Source: Gammaproteobacteria bacterium
GTDB lineage: Bacteria; Pseudomonadota; Gammaproteobacteria; JAJFKG01
NCBI GenBank assembly: GCA_021156325.1
Contig: JAJNDI010000010.1
Location: 1-37,233 of the forward strand
Reading direction: 5' to 3'
DNA length: 37,233 nt
The notes under the pieces are model-generated. The model was not told the DNA's origin. It saw nothing but the letters and a program-made list of their open reading frames with translations, and searched no databases. Numbering within the stretch: position 1 is the stretch's first letter; every line of letters starts with the position of its first letter. Positions 1 through 8,824 of the stretch are shown piece after piece. The translations under genes were made by a program, and so were the position numbers.

Positions 1-657
1 ATCATCTGTGCTGGCAGAACGGATGCTGGTGTTCATGCAGCAGGCCAAGTTGTACATTTTAAATCTTTGATTGAGCGATCAGACAGGGCATGGGTTTTAG
101 GGGTAAATACCCATTTACCTGCTGATATTTCATTAAGATGGGTTCGGCATTGCAGTGATGATTTTCATGCGCGCTATAGTGCTTTGGCGCGTTGTTATCG
201 CTATATTATCGATAATCAGCCGATTCCTTCTGCTTTATGGCACAGCCAAGCAACTTGGTGTTACAAACCGTTAGATATTGCCGCCATGCAAGAGGCATCA
301 CAGCATCTTATTGGCGAGCATGATTTTTCTTCCTTTCGCGGCGCTCACTGTCAATCCAAATCGCCTACGCGTCATGTTCATTTCGTGACGATAGCACAGC
401 AGGCGAGTTTTATTATCATTGATATCCAAGCCAATGCTTTTTTACATCACATGGTGCGTAATATCATGGGGGTATTAATGGATATCGGAACCGGTAAGTT
501 GAAACCAGAAGATATGAAAACCATTTTAATGGCATGCGATAGAAAAGTGGCTTCCATAACGGCTCCCGCACAAGGTTTATGTTTGATGAAAGTGATTTAT
601 CCTGAGATATTTAATTTACCGGTTGCGGATGACTTTAGTTTTATGAATTTATGCTGA
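1..657 (+). CDS. truA: tRNA pseudouridine(38-40) synthase TruA, 5'-truncated by window edge
   Basis: Converts uridines 38-40 of the tRNA anticodon arm to pseudouridine in the cytoplasm. The reading frame is open from base 1, and its first residues carry the TruA signature GRTDAGVHA followed by GQVVHF; the catalytic Asp is residue 8 of the fragment (bases 22-24). Further family features are a 'FSSFRGAHCQ' segment and a 'FLHHMVRNIMG' helix near the middle. The protein is normally about 260-270 residues with the catalytic Asp near residue 60, so about 50 N-terminal residues lie upstream of the window. The gene ends with TGA at 657 and overlaps by 9 bases, on the opposite strand, the tail of the decayed gene that follows. 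The first internal Met (base 67) is downstream of the catalytic motif and cannot be the start. Confidence 0.96.
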   Translation: MICAGRTDAGVHAAGQVVHFKSLIERSDRAWVLGVNTHLPADISLRWVRHCSDDFHARYSALARCYRYIIDNQPIPSALWHSQATWCYKPLDIAAMQEASQHLIGEHDFSSFRGAHCQSKSPTRHVHFVTIAQQASFIIIDIQANAFLHHMVRNIMGVLMDIGTGKLKPEDMKTILMACDRKVASITAPAQGLCLMKVIYPEIFNLPVADDFSFMNLC

Positions 658-1034
658 TGTACTATAAAACACAAAGAGCGTAATGGCGATATTCCAAATG
701 AAGCTTGCGCCGGTAATAAGATAGATATAGCGATTTCTCTTATCCTTTGTAAGGACACATAAAATAGCCGTTATAGCGATAATAGTCAGTGAAATAATGT
801 TCCACGGAAATTCCATTAACATCATGAACGTATAAACAGAGGGGAGGAAATACAGACATTATACTACCAAAAATCCAAAAGAGAGGCATTAATATTATTG
901 ACGATAATCTATTATTTGCCCGAATTTAAGGCTCATTACAATAACTGATACAATCCAGTTTAATAACAGTATTATCAGAATCAATTTTTTTTATTAAATC
1001 GAGGTTTGGCAATTACTCCATTTTCTTTATCCAT
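649..1034 (-). pseudogene. decayed small multi-pass membrane protein gene
   Basis: I do not recognise the family. A start with a good Shine-Dalgarno is visible: ATG at 1034 preceded by AGGAG, which overlaps the TAG stop of the barrel gene upstream, so the two were once translationally coupled. The frame begins MDKENGVIAKPRFNKK, runs into a stop just after a run of eight A, and continues in another frame with a hydrophobic stretch (LILIILLLNWIVSVIVMSL). It shifts again to LSSIILMPLFWIFGSIMS and finally, near 845-860, to an uninterrupted 58-codon frame (825-649) with two more probable membrane helices (LTIIAITAILCVL and GASFIWNIAITLFVF). About three frameshifts are needed to rebuild one ~128-residue, four-helix protein. 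The last 58 codons alone could still be a small membrane protein. Hydrophobic coding character in successive frames is what I see; a single ancestral gene is inference. Confidence 0.6.
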
Positions 1035-1046
1035 TGTAAAAGACTC

Positions 1047-2867
1047 CTACTGCTTTTGCCGATAATGAGAAATTTGTTTTAACGCTTCGGATTTTGCAGC
1101 TTGATTCAGGGTTGCCGCTTTTGCAGGTCTATCTTTCTCATGTAATTTATCAAAGGCTTTTCTTGCCATCTTAGCATTGCTTTGGGCGAAACGTTCACTG
1201 TCATATTCAAAAGTACATGCGCCGGGATCATGATCTAAAACGGTGTGGTTATTGTTAGTATGTCCATAGCAGCGGGTGGCACGTGAATAATCATTGCTGA
1301 ACCAATTTGTACCAATCGGGGTTTCAATATATTCGTTGGGATTGGCATTAATCAATGTAATAGTATGGGTGGGATCGATATATCCATCTTCCAATAAGTG
1401 ATTATAATAGAGACATTCTACGACACTGACGCCGTTCTCATCGCTAATTTCACGTGCCTCATCGAATCCAACAATATCTCCCGATGTTTTAGCGTGTTTT
1501 AAGCTAAACCAACCATCGGATGTGCTATAAGATCCATTGCCTTCATCTTTGATCTCATTGACAGCAGGGCAGGCGGTTGTTTGCATATGACGAATATGAA
1601 TAATATTGTCGCCGCCGTCTTTACTGACTTGATCGGTGGTTGCCAGTACTTCTGCCATACGTACGGCTGCCTGGCTTGTCCAATCGGTTAAATTCATAGA
1701 AGGGACGGTATAGTCAGCATATTGTTTTGAATCGGGATTGAAGGTTGCAGTATCCCAATTCATGTTAAGCCGAAGACCGTTTGAATAAAACCGTCTCTCT
1801 GTCGTGTGACTGCGGGTATAGTTTGTAAAATACGCTAATTCAAAAATAGCATGATGGGTAGGCGGCAATAACCAACCCACATTGCCTTGATAATCATTAT
1901 AGGGCTTTCGCAGATCTGTATTGAGATTCATTTTAAGGCGCGGCAATAAGCGCTGCTCCAATGCAAAGCTGCTGCCAAAACCACGAGTATCTTCGTCACC
2001 ATCGGGTTGATAATGCGAATCATAATTAACAACATCATAGTCAAGCGCTGCGCTCAGCTGTGATTGCTGCCATAAATGGCCGCTAATACCCGCAGCCACA
2101 TTACCTGAATTAGCGCCCGCAATACGGCGGCTATTGGTGAGAGCGGCAGAATCATATGTAAAAGCAGCATCGCTTAAGGATTTACTTCCTGCATGGCTAT
2201 AGTAACTGCCCAGATTAACCGCATCCAGGTAGGGGTTGTTGATAAGATATTGATAACCTGTTCCAAGAGCATTTTGCCCATCCCATTGCTGCGCGCGGCC
2301 GCTGGCAAAATCATAATCGAGCTTTTCTTGCAAATGTTCAGCAGTGACTTTAATGCGGTTTTCAGAATTGACAGCTAACCCCCAAGTAGCATTCACTCTC
2401 GCAATGCGTTCGCCTCCTTCGACTTCTAACGCCGCTGCTTGATGAGTACCAACGGGTTGTTTATAGGTTAAGTCGGTAACCATCCCCAACTCATCATTAT
2501 AATAAGCGGCAACACCGACTTGTTTTTTCCATAATGCTTGCGTTTCGGACTTGTTGCCAGGAGCAGGCGGTTGAGAGAGAGCAGATAAAATAGCAGGGTT
2601 TGTATTCAGGTTGACAGGGTTATTCGAAGCAGCTGGGGTAGTGTGAATGCTCTTCGCTTCGGGTGTTTCGGAAGGAGAAACACTGTCCGCACTGCTTATT
2701 TTCGCCGGAACATTATTCTCGGTAGGAGAACTTGTCGATTCTTTTGCAACAGCGGTATGGGCTTTATCTATTACAACGACAGATTGTGCCAGAAGAAACC
2801 CCATTAAAGAACAGATTAAAATCGTGATACACCAGGAGCTAAACTTCTTGTGCCAAAGGTGGTTCAT
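1047..2867 (-). CDS. outer-membrane beta-barrel protein with Cys-containing C-terminal extension
   Basis: The start is set at the third of a run of ATGs (2867), because AAGGA lies 8 bases before it; the frame can be extended to 2897. The product has about 606 residues. Residues ~8-30 form a hydrophobic export signal (WCITILICSLMGFLLAQ) followed by a Ser/Thr/Pro-rich linker to ~105. Residues ~115-385 alternate hydrophobic and polar residues with many aromatic-ended strands (WKKQVGVAAYYND, ALGTGYQYLI, GFGSSFALEQRLL, GLRLNMNWD), as expected for a beta-barrel. A second part (~400-560) has four Cys (TTACPAVNEI, VVECLYYN, ATRCYGH, GACTFEY) that could form disulfides. The tail (~565-606) is Lys/Ala-rich. 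The layout resembles unnamed barrel proteins of Legionellales, but no function can be assigned. The promoter is probably in 2868-3150. Confidence 0.72.
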   Translation of the reverse strand: MNHLWHKKFSSWCITILICSLMGFLLAQSVVVIDKAHTAVAKESTSSPTENNVPAKISSADSVSPSETPEAKSIHTTPAASNNPVNLNTNPAILSALSQPPAPGNKSETQALWKKQVGVAAYYNDELGMVTDLTYKQPVGTHQAAALEVEGGERIARVNATWGLAVNSENRIKVTAEHLQEKLDYDFASGRAQQWDGQNALGTGYQYLINNPYLDAVNLGSYYSHAGSKSLSDAAFTYDSAALTNSRRIAGANSGNVAAGISGHLWQQSQLSAALDYDVVNYDSHYQPDGDEDTRGFGSSFALEQRLLPRLKMNLNTDLRKPYNDYQGNVGWLLPPTHHAIFELAYFTNYTRSHTTERRFYSNGLRLNMNWDTATFNPDSKQYADYTVPSMNLTDWTSQAAVRMAEVLATTDQVSKDGGDNIIHIRHMQTTACPAVNEIKDEGNGSYSTSDGWFSLKHAKTSGDIVGFDEAREISDENGVSVVECLYYNHLLEDGYIDPTHTITLINANPNEYIETPIGTNWFSNDYSRATRCYGHTNNNHTVLDHDPGACTFEYDSERFAQSNAKMARKAFDKLHEKDRPAKAATLNQAAKSEALKQISHYRQKQ

Positions 2868-3155
2868 GCTCATCATCCTTGTTATATGAATCGGCATCCA
2901 TAACCCGAAACAGCATTATTAGAATAGGTAATCGATATCATAACACAAAATGACAGCTTTAATTTAGAAAAACAATCAGTTCTGATGTTTTCCTTATCAA
3001 TTGTTTTAACAAAAAATTTTAAGAGGGACACTATAGGATGGGGTTTTTATCAGGTAAATACTACTATATATAGGGCTATTTAGAAAACGACCAGATCGAT
3101 TGAGGTAAACGGCGCACAAAAACAATGGACAAATTCCCCGGTGAGGGCAGACGAT

Positions 3156-4376
3156 TTAATCCCGAAAGGAATCAGGGATGATTTTCTTTTTGGCAGCACT
3201 TTGATGGCGCTCACGCAATTCAACATCGATGTAGCGATCAGTGATGAGAGAAGAGCTATGTCCTGCATCATCACGCACATGTTCTCTGGGGCGTATTTTT
3301 ACATCTTCTGAAATGCCGGTGTGCCGCAGCCAATGGACCGTTGCTGCTTGCAATTGTAAAGCTTCATCGTGAAAACCGTCTTGAATTAAACGGGCGATGG
3401 CTTCATCGAAACAGGCTTGAACAATTCGCGAAATAGGACGTGTGCTAGAAAGAGGGCCTTTTCCCTGTAACTTAGGAATTAAGGGGGTTGTTTCGCCCCG
3501 TAACGGCAGAGCTGACAATTGGCGGGCTTTTCGCCAGCGTATGAGGGAGGCTAGCATGCTCTCGCTCACGGCAATTTGCCGCTGTTTATTGCCTTTTCCC
3601 ACGGTGAGAAACCACCATAAGCCGTCATTATCTTGCTGAAAATGACCCATTTGCGGTACCCAGCGTTTCGATGCAGCCAGTTCAGAGATCCGCAAATACA
3701 TGCCATATAAAGCATTCATGATAAATAAAGTACGTTCATGGGCGGGCTCGCGTTCTGCCATGTGAGTTGCTGTTTCGATCACATAACCCCATTGTAATTC
3801 GGATAATTTGCGTATGACACGCGCTTGTTGATAGGTTCGAAAATATTTACTTTTTTGGCGTATTTGTTGAACGGGATTATGGCTTAAAATATTTTCTTGT
3901 ATCAAAAAGGCAAAAAAACTGCTGCAGACAGTGAAGATTTCCTGGATTGACTTTTGCGACAAGAGATAATTATCAGCAGACAATTTCTGTGCTTGAGCAT
4001 GTTGTACTTTACTCACTGTGACGACAAAGGGGCGCCAATCGGGATTGGGTTTTCGAAGCCCTTCACAGGCAATAAAACGCGGCGCTTTTTTTAAAGCAAT
4101 CCAGGACTTAGGCGGGTTTTGGCAAAATTGTACATAAGCTTCGATATCTTCTCGCGATACCTGGGGGAGGTTTTTTTTGCAGATATGCTGCAGCCATTGT
4201 AAGAGGCGTTCTATCTCGCGCCGGTAAGTGTTAAAGGTAGCTTCGCTGCCTCGATAGCTATAAAGGAACTGCACGGCATAGCGGTAATCGCTTTCAAAGG
4301 ATGGCAGTAAAGTCTCTGGTAATGCCGCAAGGGAGAGGCTGTCTAGTGTATCGAAAAGTGGCGCCGGTGTGTTCAT
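3156..4376 (-). CDS. tyrosine site-specific recombinase (integrase/Xer-like)
   Basis: 406 residues. Cuts and rejoins DNA through a 3'-phosphotyrosine intermediate. The N-terminal part (~30-185) is a SAM-like core-binding domain (FNTYRREIERLLQWLQ). The catalytic domain carries the full set of active-site residues: R229 (MYLRISELA), K261 (GKGNKQRQI), H348 and R351 (HWLRHTGI), H373 (DDAGHSS) and the nucleophile Y382 (TDRYIDV). An unusually long insert (~85-135) separates parts of the N-terminal domain, making it longer than XerC/XerD (~300). It is isolated: no excisionase or attachment site is visible beside it and it sits between housekeeping-type genes. A perfect 15-bp inverted repeat lies 50-90 bases upstream. 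The housekeeping XerC/D is less likely because of the length and the insert. Its target is unknown. Confidence 0.88.
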   Translation of the reverse strand: MNTPAPLFDTLDSLSLAALPETLLPSFESDYRYAVQFLYSYRGSEATFNTYRREIERLLQWLQHICKKNLPQVSREDIEAYVQFCQNPPKSWIALKKAPRFIACEGLRKPNPDWRPFVVTVSKVQHAQAQKLSADNYLLSQKSIQEIFTVCSSFFAFLIQENILSHNPVQQIRQKSKYFRTYQQARVIRKLSELQWGYVIETATHMAEREPAHERTLFIMNALYGMYLRISELAASKRWVPQMGHFQQDNDGLWWFLTVGKGNKQRQIAVSESMLASLIRWRKARQLSALPLRGETTPLIPKLQGKGPLSSTRPISRIVQACFDEAIARLIQDGFHDEALQLQAATVHWLRHTGISEDVKIRPREHVRDDAGHSSSLITDRYIDVELRERHQSAAKKKIIPDSFRD

Positions 4377-4428
4377 TCTATCAATTTAGCAGGATATGGC
4401 GCTGTTAATCAATGCCATAGGCCCTCAG

Positions 4429-4464
4429 CACAAAGTCTGATAGGAAAAACTATCAGACTTTGTG
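4429..4464. repeat. perfect 15-bp inverted repeat with 6-base loop
   Basis: CACAAAGTCTGATAG at 4429-4443 and its exact complement at 4450-4464 enclose GAAAAA. It lies in the 165-base gap between the end of the MFS gene and the start of the recombinase gene, both on the minus strand. No T-run follows on either strand, so it is not a classical intrinsic terminator. An operator, a recombination site for the neighbouring recombinase or a terminator without U-tract are all possible. Confidence 0.7.
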
Positions 4465-4541
4465 GGAGGCTGTAGGTAAGATAAACAGCCCTTATTCACC
4501 AACGTATTTCCGCGGGTTCAAGATGTCTACCTCCCTATCTC

Positions 4542-5756
4542 TTACCCTCTCGGATCCAGCTCAGCGGCAATCGGCGTTGTTTGCGGCACCGGCATAAAGG
4601 GTTCTTCTTGTGGAACTGATTCCTGCTGAACACGCCGTACTGCCAGAAAAACGGCTAAGCCAATATTGGTCATGACAAAATAACCCAAATACCCATAGGA
4701 TTTAGAAAAGCGCATTGCCGTGGCCGCAAGCATTGGCCCTATTACGCAGCCAATACTATAAGCAAGCAGCAAACCCTGAGCCGCTGCTGTCAAGTGTTTC
4801 ACATGAAGCTTGTCGCACGCCAAGCTGATAGCAACCGGATAGATAGTAAAAGCCAATCCGCCAAAGGAAAACATGATAACGCCTAAGAGAAAATATTGAC
4901 GGGCAAAAAATAAGGGAATTGTCATCGCGGCCATAAGGCAGCAAATCAAAATCAAGACAAAACGCCGTTCAACATAATCCGATAAACGCCCGATGGGGTA
5001 TTGCAAACACATACCGCCTAAAATGACCACTGACATCAGCCAGGAAACGTCATGGACTTTATGATGCAAACGTTCCAATAAAAAGATCGGCATTAACCCA
5101 TAAATACCGGATAGAATAAGACCTGAGCAAAAACAAGAGATGACCCCGGAAGCAGACAATTTAAATAACTCGAGGAAATTTAAGCGAGACGGTTCATCAA
5201 AACTGGGCGCTTGTAATTTCATAATAGCCATGGGGATAACGGAAATAGAACACAGCATCGCGGCAACGGCGTAAGGTAACAATGGATCTTTGTACTGAAT
5301 ATTAATGAATAATTGACCAAAAGCTTGAGCAGCATAAATGGCTATCATGTAAATCGCCAATAGTTTAGTGCGCGTTTGTTTCGTACCAAGCAATAAAAGC
5401 CAGCTTTCTACCACAACAAACAAGCCTGCCGTGAAATACCCTGCTGCCAGGCGCATCACTAGCCAAAAACCGGCATTGATCCAAAAACCTTGGGCCATCG
5501 TCACAACGGCAAGGCCCGAGACAAAAGCAGAAAATGCCCGAATGTGCCCTACTTTGGCAATGATGTTTTCAATGCCGAGGGAGGCAATGGCAAGCCCTGC
5601 ATAAAAAGCGGCTGTCATACTCCCAATGACCGTTTCTGAATAACCTTTTTTCTCCAGAACAAGACTGATAAATGTCATGAAAAAGCCATTGCTGATAACA
5701 AAAATAAAAAGGCTGATAAGGGGAATCAACGCTTTTTTCATGGATTTTCCAGACAT
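4542..5756 (-). CDS. MFS transporter, YcaD-like
   Basis: 404 residues in about 12 membrane helices; an inner-membrane secondary transporter of the major facilitator superfamily. The first half has the typical loop region after helix 2 and a helix 5 region 'FVVVESWLLLLGTKQTRTK' that matches the pattern of E. coli YcaD ('VVVESALM..GT..NR'). The second half has the repeat-like 'PIGRLSDYVERR', the usual MFS loop 8-9 motif. The substrate is not predictable. The C-terminal ~25 residues are Pro/Glu-rich and hydrophilic. The start at 5756 is preceded by AAAGGT about 11 bases upstream; a second Met at residue 6 is possible. The gene is isolated, with gaps of more than 150 bases on both sides. Confidence 0.88.
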   Translation of the reverse strand: MSGKSMKKALIPLISLFIFVISNGFFMTFISLVLEKKGYSETVIGSMTAAFYAGLAIASLGIENIIAKVGHIRAFSAFVSGLAVVTMAQGFWINAGFWLVMRLAAGYFTAGLFVVVESWLLLLGTKQTRTKLLAIYMIAIYAAQAFGQLFINIQYKDPLLPYAVAAMLCSISVIPMAIMKLQAPSFDEPSRLNFLELFKLSASGVISCFCSGLILSGIYGLMPIFLLERLHHKVHDVSWLMSVVILGGMCLQYPIGRLSDYVERRFVLILICCLMAAMTIPLFFARQYFLLGVIMFSFGGLAFTIYPVAISLACDKLHVKHLTAAAQGLLLAYSIGCVIGPMLAATAMRFSKSYGYLGYFVMTNIGLAVFLAVRRVQQESVPQEEPFMPVPQTTPIAAELDPRG

Positions 5757-5989
5757 GATTATTTTTACCTTTAAGATTAAAAAGTTATGATGTTTTCTTC
5801 AGCTAAATTATTCAAATAAATTCAGAATAAATAATCCCCTTTCTTGGCTCTAAACATAGGGCGCATTAGGGAAAAAAGCAAGCAGATTTTGAAAAAAAGA
5901 TTAATGCCGCCTCAACTTTTTAAAAGACCGATACTGCTTGAGGCGTTATCCCCTAAATTGCGAAGCCATTATAGGGATCTTTAAGAAAA

Positions 5990-6496
5990 TCAAAAAGTTT
6001 TTTTGTACCGTTTATCAATGCGGGAGCGCTTAAGCCTGGAAAGTTTATCGATAAAAAGAATACCGTTAAGGTGATCAACTTCGTGTTGAATACATTTTGC
6101 CATAAAGCCTTCTGCAATGAAATCCAGCGGCTTTCCTTGCTCGTCTAAAGCTTTGACCCGGATCCGGGCCGGACGTTTGACTTTTTCATAAACCGAGACT
6201 GTGGCAACCGACATGCAGCCTTCTTCTGATTCTTCCTCCCCTTCTGGCTCACTGATTTCAGGATTCACTAAACATAGGGGCTGGTTCTTTTGTTCTGAAA
6301 AATCAATGACTGTAATGGCTGGTGCATCATCAATGGCTAATTGGGTTGCCGCTAATGCTGCGCAGTTTTCCTGGGCATAGTGGGTTTCAAACATATCTTC
6401 GATGATTTTTTTAATACGGTCATCGATTTTATCTACCGGTTTGCCCGCGCGTTTTAGCCTGGGATCAGGATATTGCAGGATGGTCAAAATAGCCAT
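5990..6496 (-). CDS. def: peptide deformylase, divergent motif I
   Basis: 168 residues, the usual length. Removes the formyl group from the N-terminal Met of nascent proteins. The metal-binding motifs II (EEGCMS, C94) and III (QHEVDHL, H138, E139, H142) are intact. Motif I, normally G-x-G-x-A-A-x-Q, reads CAALAATQ (45-52), so both glycines are replaced; the Gln at 52 that contacts the active site is kept. I believe a second deformylase type with 'NCAALAATQ' occurs in Legionella relatives, so this is probably a paralogue of the standard enzyme rather than decay. It stands alone, without the fmt gene that often accompanies def. The start has GGAGC about 6-10 bases upstream. Confidence 0.93.
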   Translation of the reverse strand: MAILTILQYPDPRLKRAGKPVDKIDDRIKKIIEDMFETHYAQENCAALAATQLAIDDAPAITVIDFSEQKNQPLCLVNPEISEPEGEEESEEGCMSVATVSVYEKVKRPARIRVKALDEQGKPLDFIAEGFMAKCIQHEVDHLNGILFIDKLSRLKRSRIDKRYKKTF

Positions 6497-6655
6497 AAAA
6501 GATAGCTCCTATTTTTTATCATAAAGATGATAACAAATATTTGCCCCTTTTGAAAAAGGGGATTGCCACACAAGGATGATTTTAACAGCTTCGGCAACAA
6601 CGCTTCTTGGGGAGAAGAAAGCGCTGCTGCCTGGGCTTGAGGATGAAATCAAAAA

Positions 6656-7123
6656 TTAGGCAGGACGGCGGTAACCCTCAGCATATTTTGTAAAGAACTG
6701 AGAGCCTCGTCGTATCAAAGATAATAATGTATTTTCAGAAAGTGTATAAAGCGCTGTTTTTTCAGGGTAAAAGTCACTCGTACGCCAAATGATACCGCTG
6801 GCATCAATTTGTGTTTTTAATTCTTCTACTTGCCGTTTACATTGACCTTGACGAACCCATTGATGCATGGTGGGTATCCCGGTGCGGGAACCTAATTCCA
6901 ATAATTCCAATTTTGCACTGTCAATGAGTGCACGTTCAGCATTGGCCATATTGGGTACTTGAAAGTAAGCGGCCGGAATAACCGGTATGATATAAACCAA
7001 ATGGAACTCAACAGTGGCTTTTTGTTTTTGTAAAAAAGACTGTAATAATGGATAATCCAGTGATGCCATATAATTGACAACAATTAAAATACGTTCTTGA
7101 TCGGTAGTCATTCTTTCGTCCAT
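6656..7123 (-). CDS. universal stress protein (UspA-like)
   Basis: 155 residues; a small Rossmann-like alpha/beta protein. The start ILIVVNYMASLDYPLLQ is the usual first strand and helix of the Usp fold, followed by a second strand 'VEFHLVYIIPVIPAAYF' with the common His-Val-style end, a long helix (AERALIDSAKLELLEL) and a 'GIIWRTSDFYP' strand. The ATP-binding G-2x-G-9x-G-S/T pattern is only partly visible (RRGSQFF near the C-terminus), so nucleotide binding is uncertain. The start is ATG at 7123 because GGAG lies 6 bases upstream; an in-frame TTG at 7135 would place the Shine-Dalgarno inside the gene. No cotranscribed partner. Confidence 0.68.
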   Translation of the reverse strand: MDERMTTDQERILIVVNYMASLDYPLLQSFLQKQKATVEFHLVYIIPVIPAAYFQVPNMANAERALIDSAKLELLELGSRTGIPTMHQWVRQGQCKRQVEELKTQIDASGIIWRTSDFYPEKTALYTLSENTLLSLIRRGSQFFTKYAEGYRRPA

Positions 7124-7391
7124 GAGTAGCTCCAACTAATCCTTAAGATTTTTTCATCAGCGGTATACTTCATAGTAGTTGAGGGTGATCGATTTGCAAG
7201 AAGATTTTTAGATTTTTTTAAAAGAAAATTATCTGTATTTTATCGCCGTGGTTAAGCCTTTGATTGAATGAGAGCAGGCTTGAGGGCTGGTTGATAAGGC
7301 TAAAGAGTCGGCTAAAAAATATACGTAAATATGCCCCTTCCTTCGCTAGAGCTACAAGGGACGCTCCCTTTTATACAGGGGGCGAAAGCAC

Positions 7392-7958
7392 TTAAGAATG
7401 TTCATCTTCTGCAGCTACGGCATAAATCCCGGGCGCATTGCGTAAATATTCTTTGTAATCAAGGCCGTAACCATATACATAGCGGTTAGGTACTTTGAGA
7501 CCTGTGAAATCTGCCTGTTTTGTACCCTGGGGTAAACGAGTACCTTCTTTTTCAACCAATACTGCGGTATAAATGGCTTTAGCTTCCTGGGTTTTGCAAA
7601 AATCGAGAATTGCAGCAAGCGTTAAACCTTCATCCAGAATATCATCTACGACTACTACGGTTCGCCCTTTCAAGCTACAAGAAGGCGTAATGCGCCACTC
7701 TATGTCCGCCCCATGCGTCTTTCCGCGATAACGGGTAGCGTGGATATAATGGACTTCCAGCGGAAAGTCTAATCGCGTCAAGAGATTTCCCATTGGGATG
7801 AGCGCTCCTATCATTACACATAAGAAAATGGGGGTTTCATCCGATAATTGCTCGTGAATTTCTGCCGCCATCTGATCCAAAGCCTTTTCAACGTCTGTCT
7901 TGGAGTAAAGACAAGTGGCACGTTTGGCAACGGCTCTGATTTGATCGGGAATACTCAT
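7392..7958 (-). CDS. hpt: hypoxanthine-guanine phosphoribosyltransferase
   Basis: 188 residues. Purine salvage: hypoxanthine or guanine plus PRPP to IMP or GMP, in the cytoplasm. The PRPP-binding motif VVVVDDILDEGLTL is at 101-114. The flexible-loop region with 'YIHATRYRGKT' (71-81) and the base-binding end 'PNRYVYGYGLDYKEYLRN' are typical of type I HPRTs. The start is ATG at 7958: AGGAGA lies 9 bases upstream and the ATG overlaps the TGA of mscS as ATGA, indicating translational coupling. The frame stays open to 7997, inside mscS, but that start has no such support. It is the last gene of the nagZ-mscS-hpt run. Confidence 0.93.
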   Translation of the reverse strand: MSIPDQIRAVAKRATCLYSKTDVEKALDQMAAEIHEQLSDETPIFLCVMIGALIPMGNLLTRLDFPLEVHYIHATRYRGKTHGADIEWRITPSCSLKGRTVVVVDDILDEGLTLAAILDFCKTQEAKAIYTAVLVEKEGTRLPQGTKQADFTGLKVPNRYVYGYGLDYKEYLRNAPGIYAVAAEDEHS

Positions 7959-8824
7959 GATGAAAGATCTCCTGTTGTAGAATGGGATTGAGTGCAAAAA
8001 GGCTGCGCGATTTGTACGGTGGTGGTTGGGAAAGCCATTTCAGCACCCTCTTTCGCCACAATGTCTAGAACCGATAATAAAATCGTTTGTTGAATGCTTA
8101 GATAAGAGGTCCAATTCGTGGTTTTAGTATAAGCACTGATAAAAATGTTAAGAGACGATGCCCCCAGGTTAATAAAACGCACGATAATGCTCTGCGTAAT
8201 GTCTATCTCAGGATGGGCTGCTAAATGTTTTTCAATGCGGGCAATGATAGAAGGTAATTTATCAGCATCTTCATAGCGTAAGCCTGCATTAATTTGAACA
8301 CGCCGGTGCGTCATACGGCCTGAGTTTTCCACGCTAATGGTTGAAAAGGCTGAATTAGGCACAAATAACAAGCTTTTTTCAGCTGTGCGGACGGCTGTTA
8401 AACGCCAGCCAATATGTTCCACAGTACCCTCTATGGTTTTATCTGTTGAGCGGATCCACTCCCCTTGTTTAAAGGGTTTATCGAGATATAACATTAAACC
8501 GCCAAATAAATTGGCTATCATATCTTTTGCCGCAAGGCTTACCGCCAAACCGCCAAGACCTCCAAAGGCTAAGACACCCGAAATGCTGATCCCCACGGTT
8601 TGCATTATCATCAGCAGGATCACCACCAAGAAAAGAATACGAACGGCTTTAGAAAAAATTCGAATAAAAGTCTGGTTAGTGGTTTTTTTCATCAAACGCT
8701 TGAAAGCACCCTTGATGATAAAATCAACGATAAAAGCTAAAATCAGAATGATGCCGACATCCATTAACCACTGAGTGTTTTGGGTAAAGCTGGTTATCGC
8801 TTCAGGCAAGGTAATTGATATCAT
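7955..8824 (-). CDS. MscS-family small-conductance mechanosensitive channel
   Basis: 289 residues, close to E. coli MscS (286). Inner-membrane channel that releases osmolytes on hypo-osmotic shock. Membrane helices lie at about 17-37 and 57-77, followed by the Gly/Ala-rich pore helix TM3 (GVLAFGGLGGLAVSLAAKD) and the beta-domain start 'LYLDKPFKQGEWI'. The soluble vestibule has 'VEHIGWRLTAVRTAEKSLLFVPNS', the usual region after the pore, then an alpha/beta C-terminal domain ending in a Thr/Ser-rich tail. Its ATG overlaps the nagZ stop (ATGA, 8824-8821), and its own stop overlaps the hpt start the same way, so the three genes are translated as a coupled set. Confidence 0.93.
   Translation of the reverse strand: MISITLPEAITSFTQNTQWLMDVGIILILAFIVDFIIKGAFKRLMKKTTNQTFIRIFSKAVRILFLVVILLMIMQTVGISISGVLAFGGLGGLAVSLAAKDMIANLFGGLMLYLDKPFKQGEWIRSTDKTIEGTVEHIGWRLTAVRTAEKSLLFVPNSAFSTISVENSGRMTHRRVQINAGLRYEDADKLPSIIARIEKHLAAHPEIDITQSIIVRFINLGASSLNIFISAYTKTTNWTSYLSIQQTILLSVLDIVAKEGAEMAFPTTTVQIAQPFCTQSHSTTGDLSS

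Noticed and set aside
3080-3280. 66-codon minus-strand frame
   Set aside because: Shifted-frame shadow over the end of the recombinase gene; no coding character.
5908-5945. CGCCTCAA / TTGAGGCG inverted repeat between def and the MFS gene
   Set aside because: Loop of 22 bases, only 8 pairs and no T-run; too weak to call a terminator or operator.
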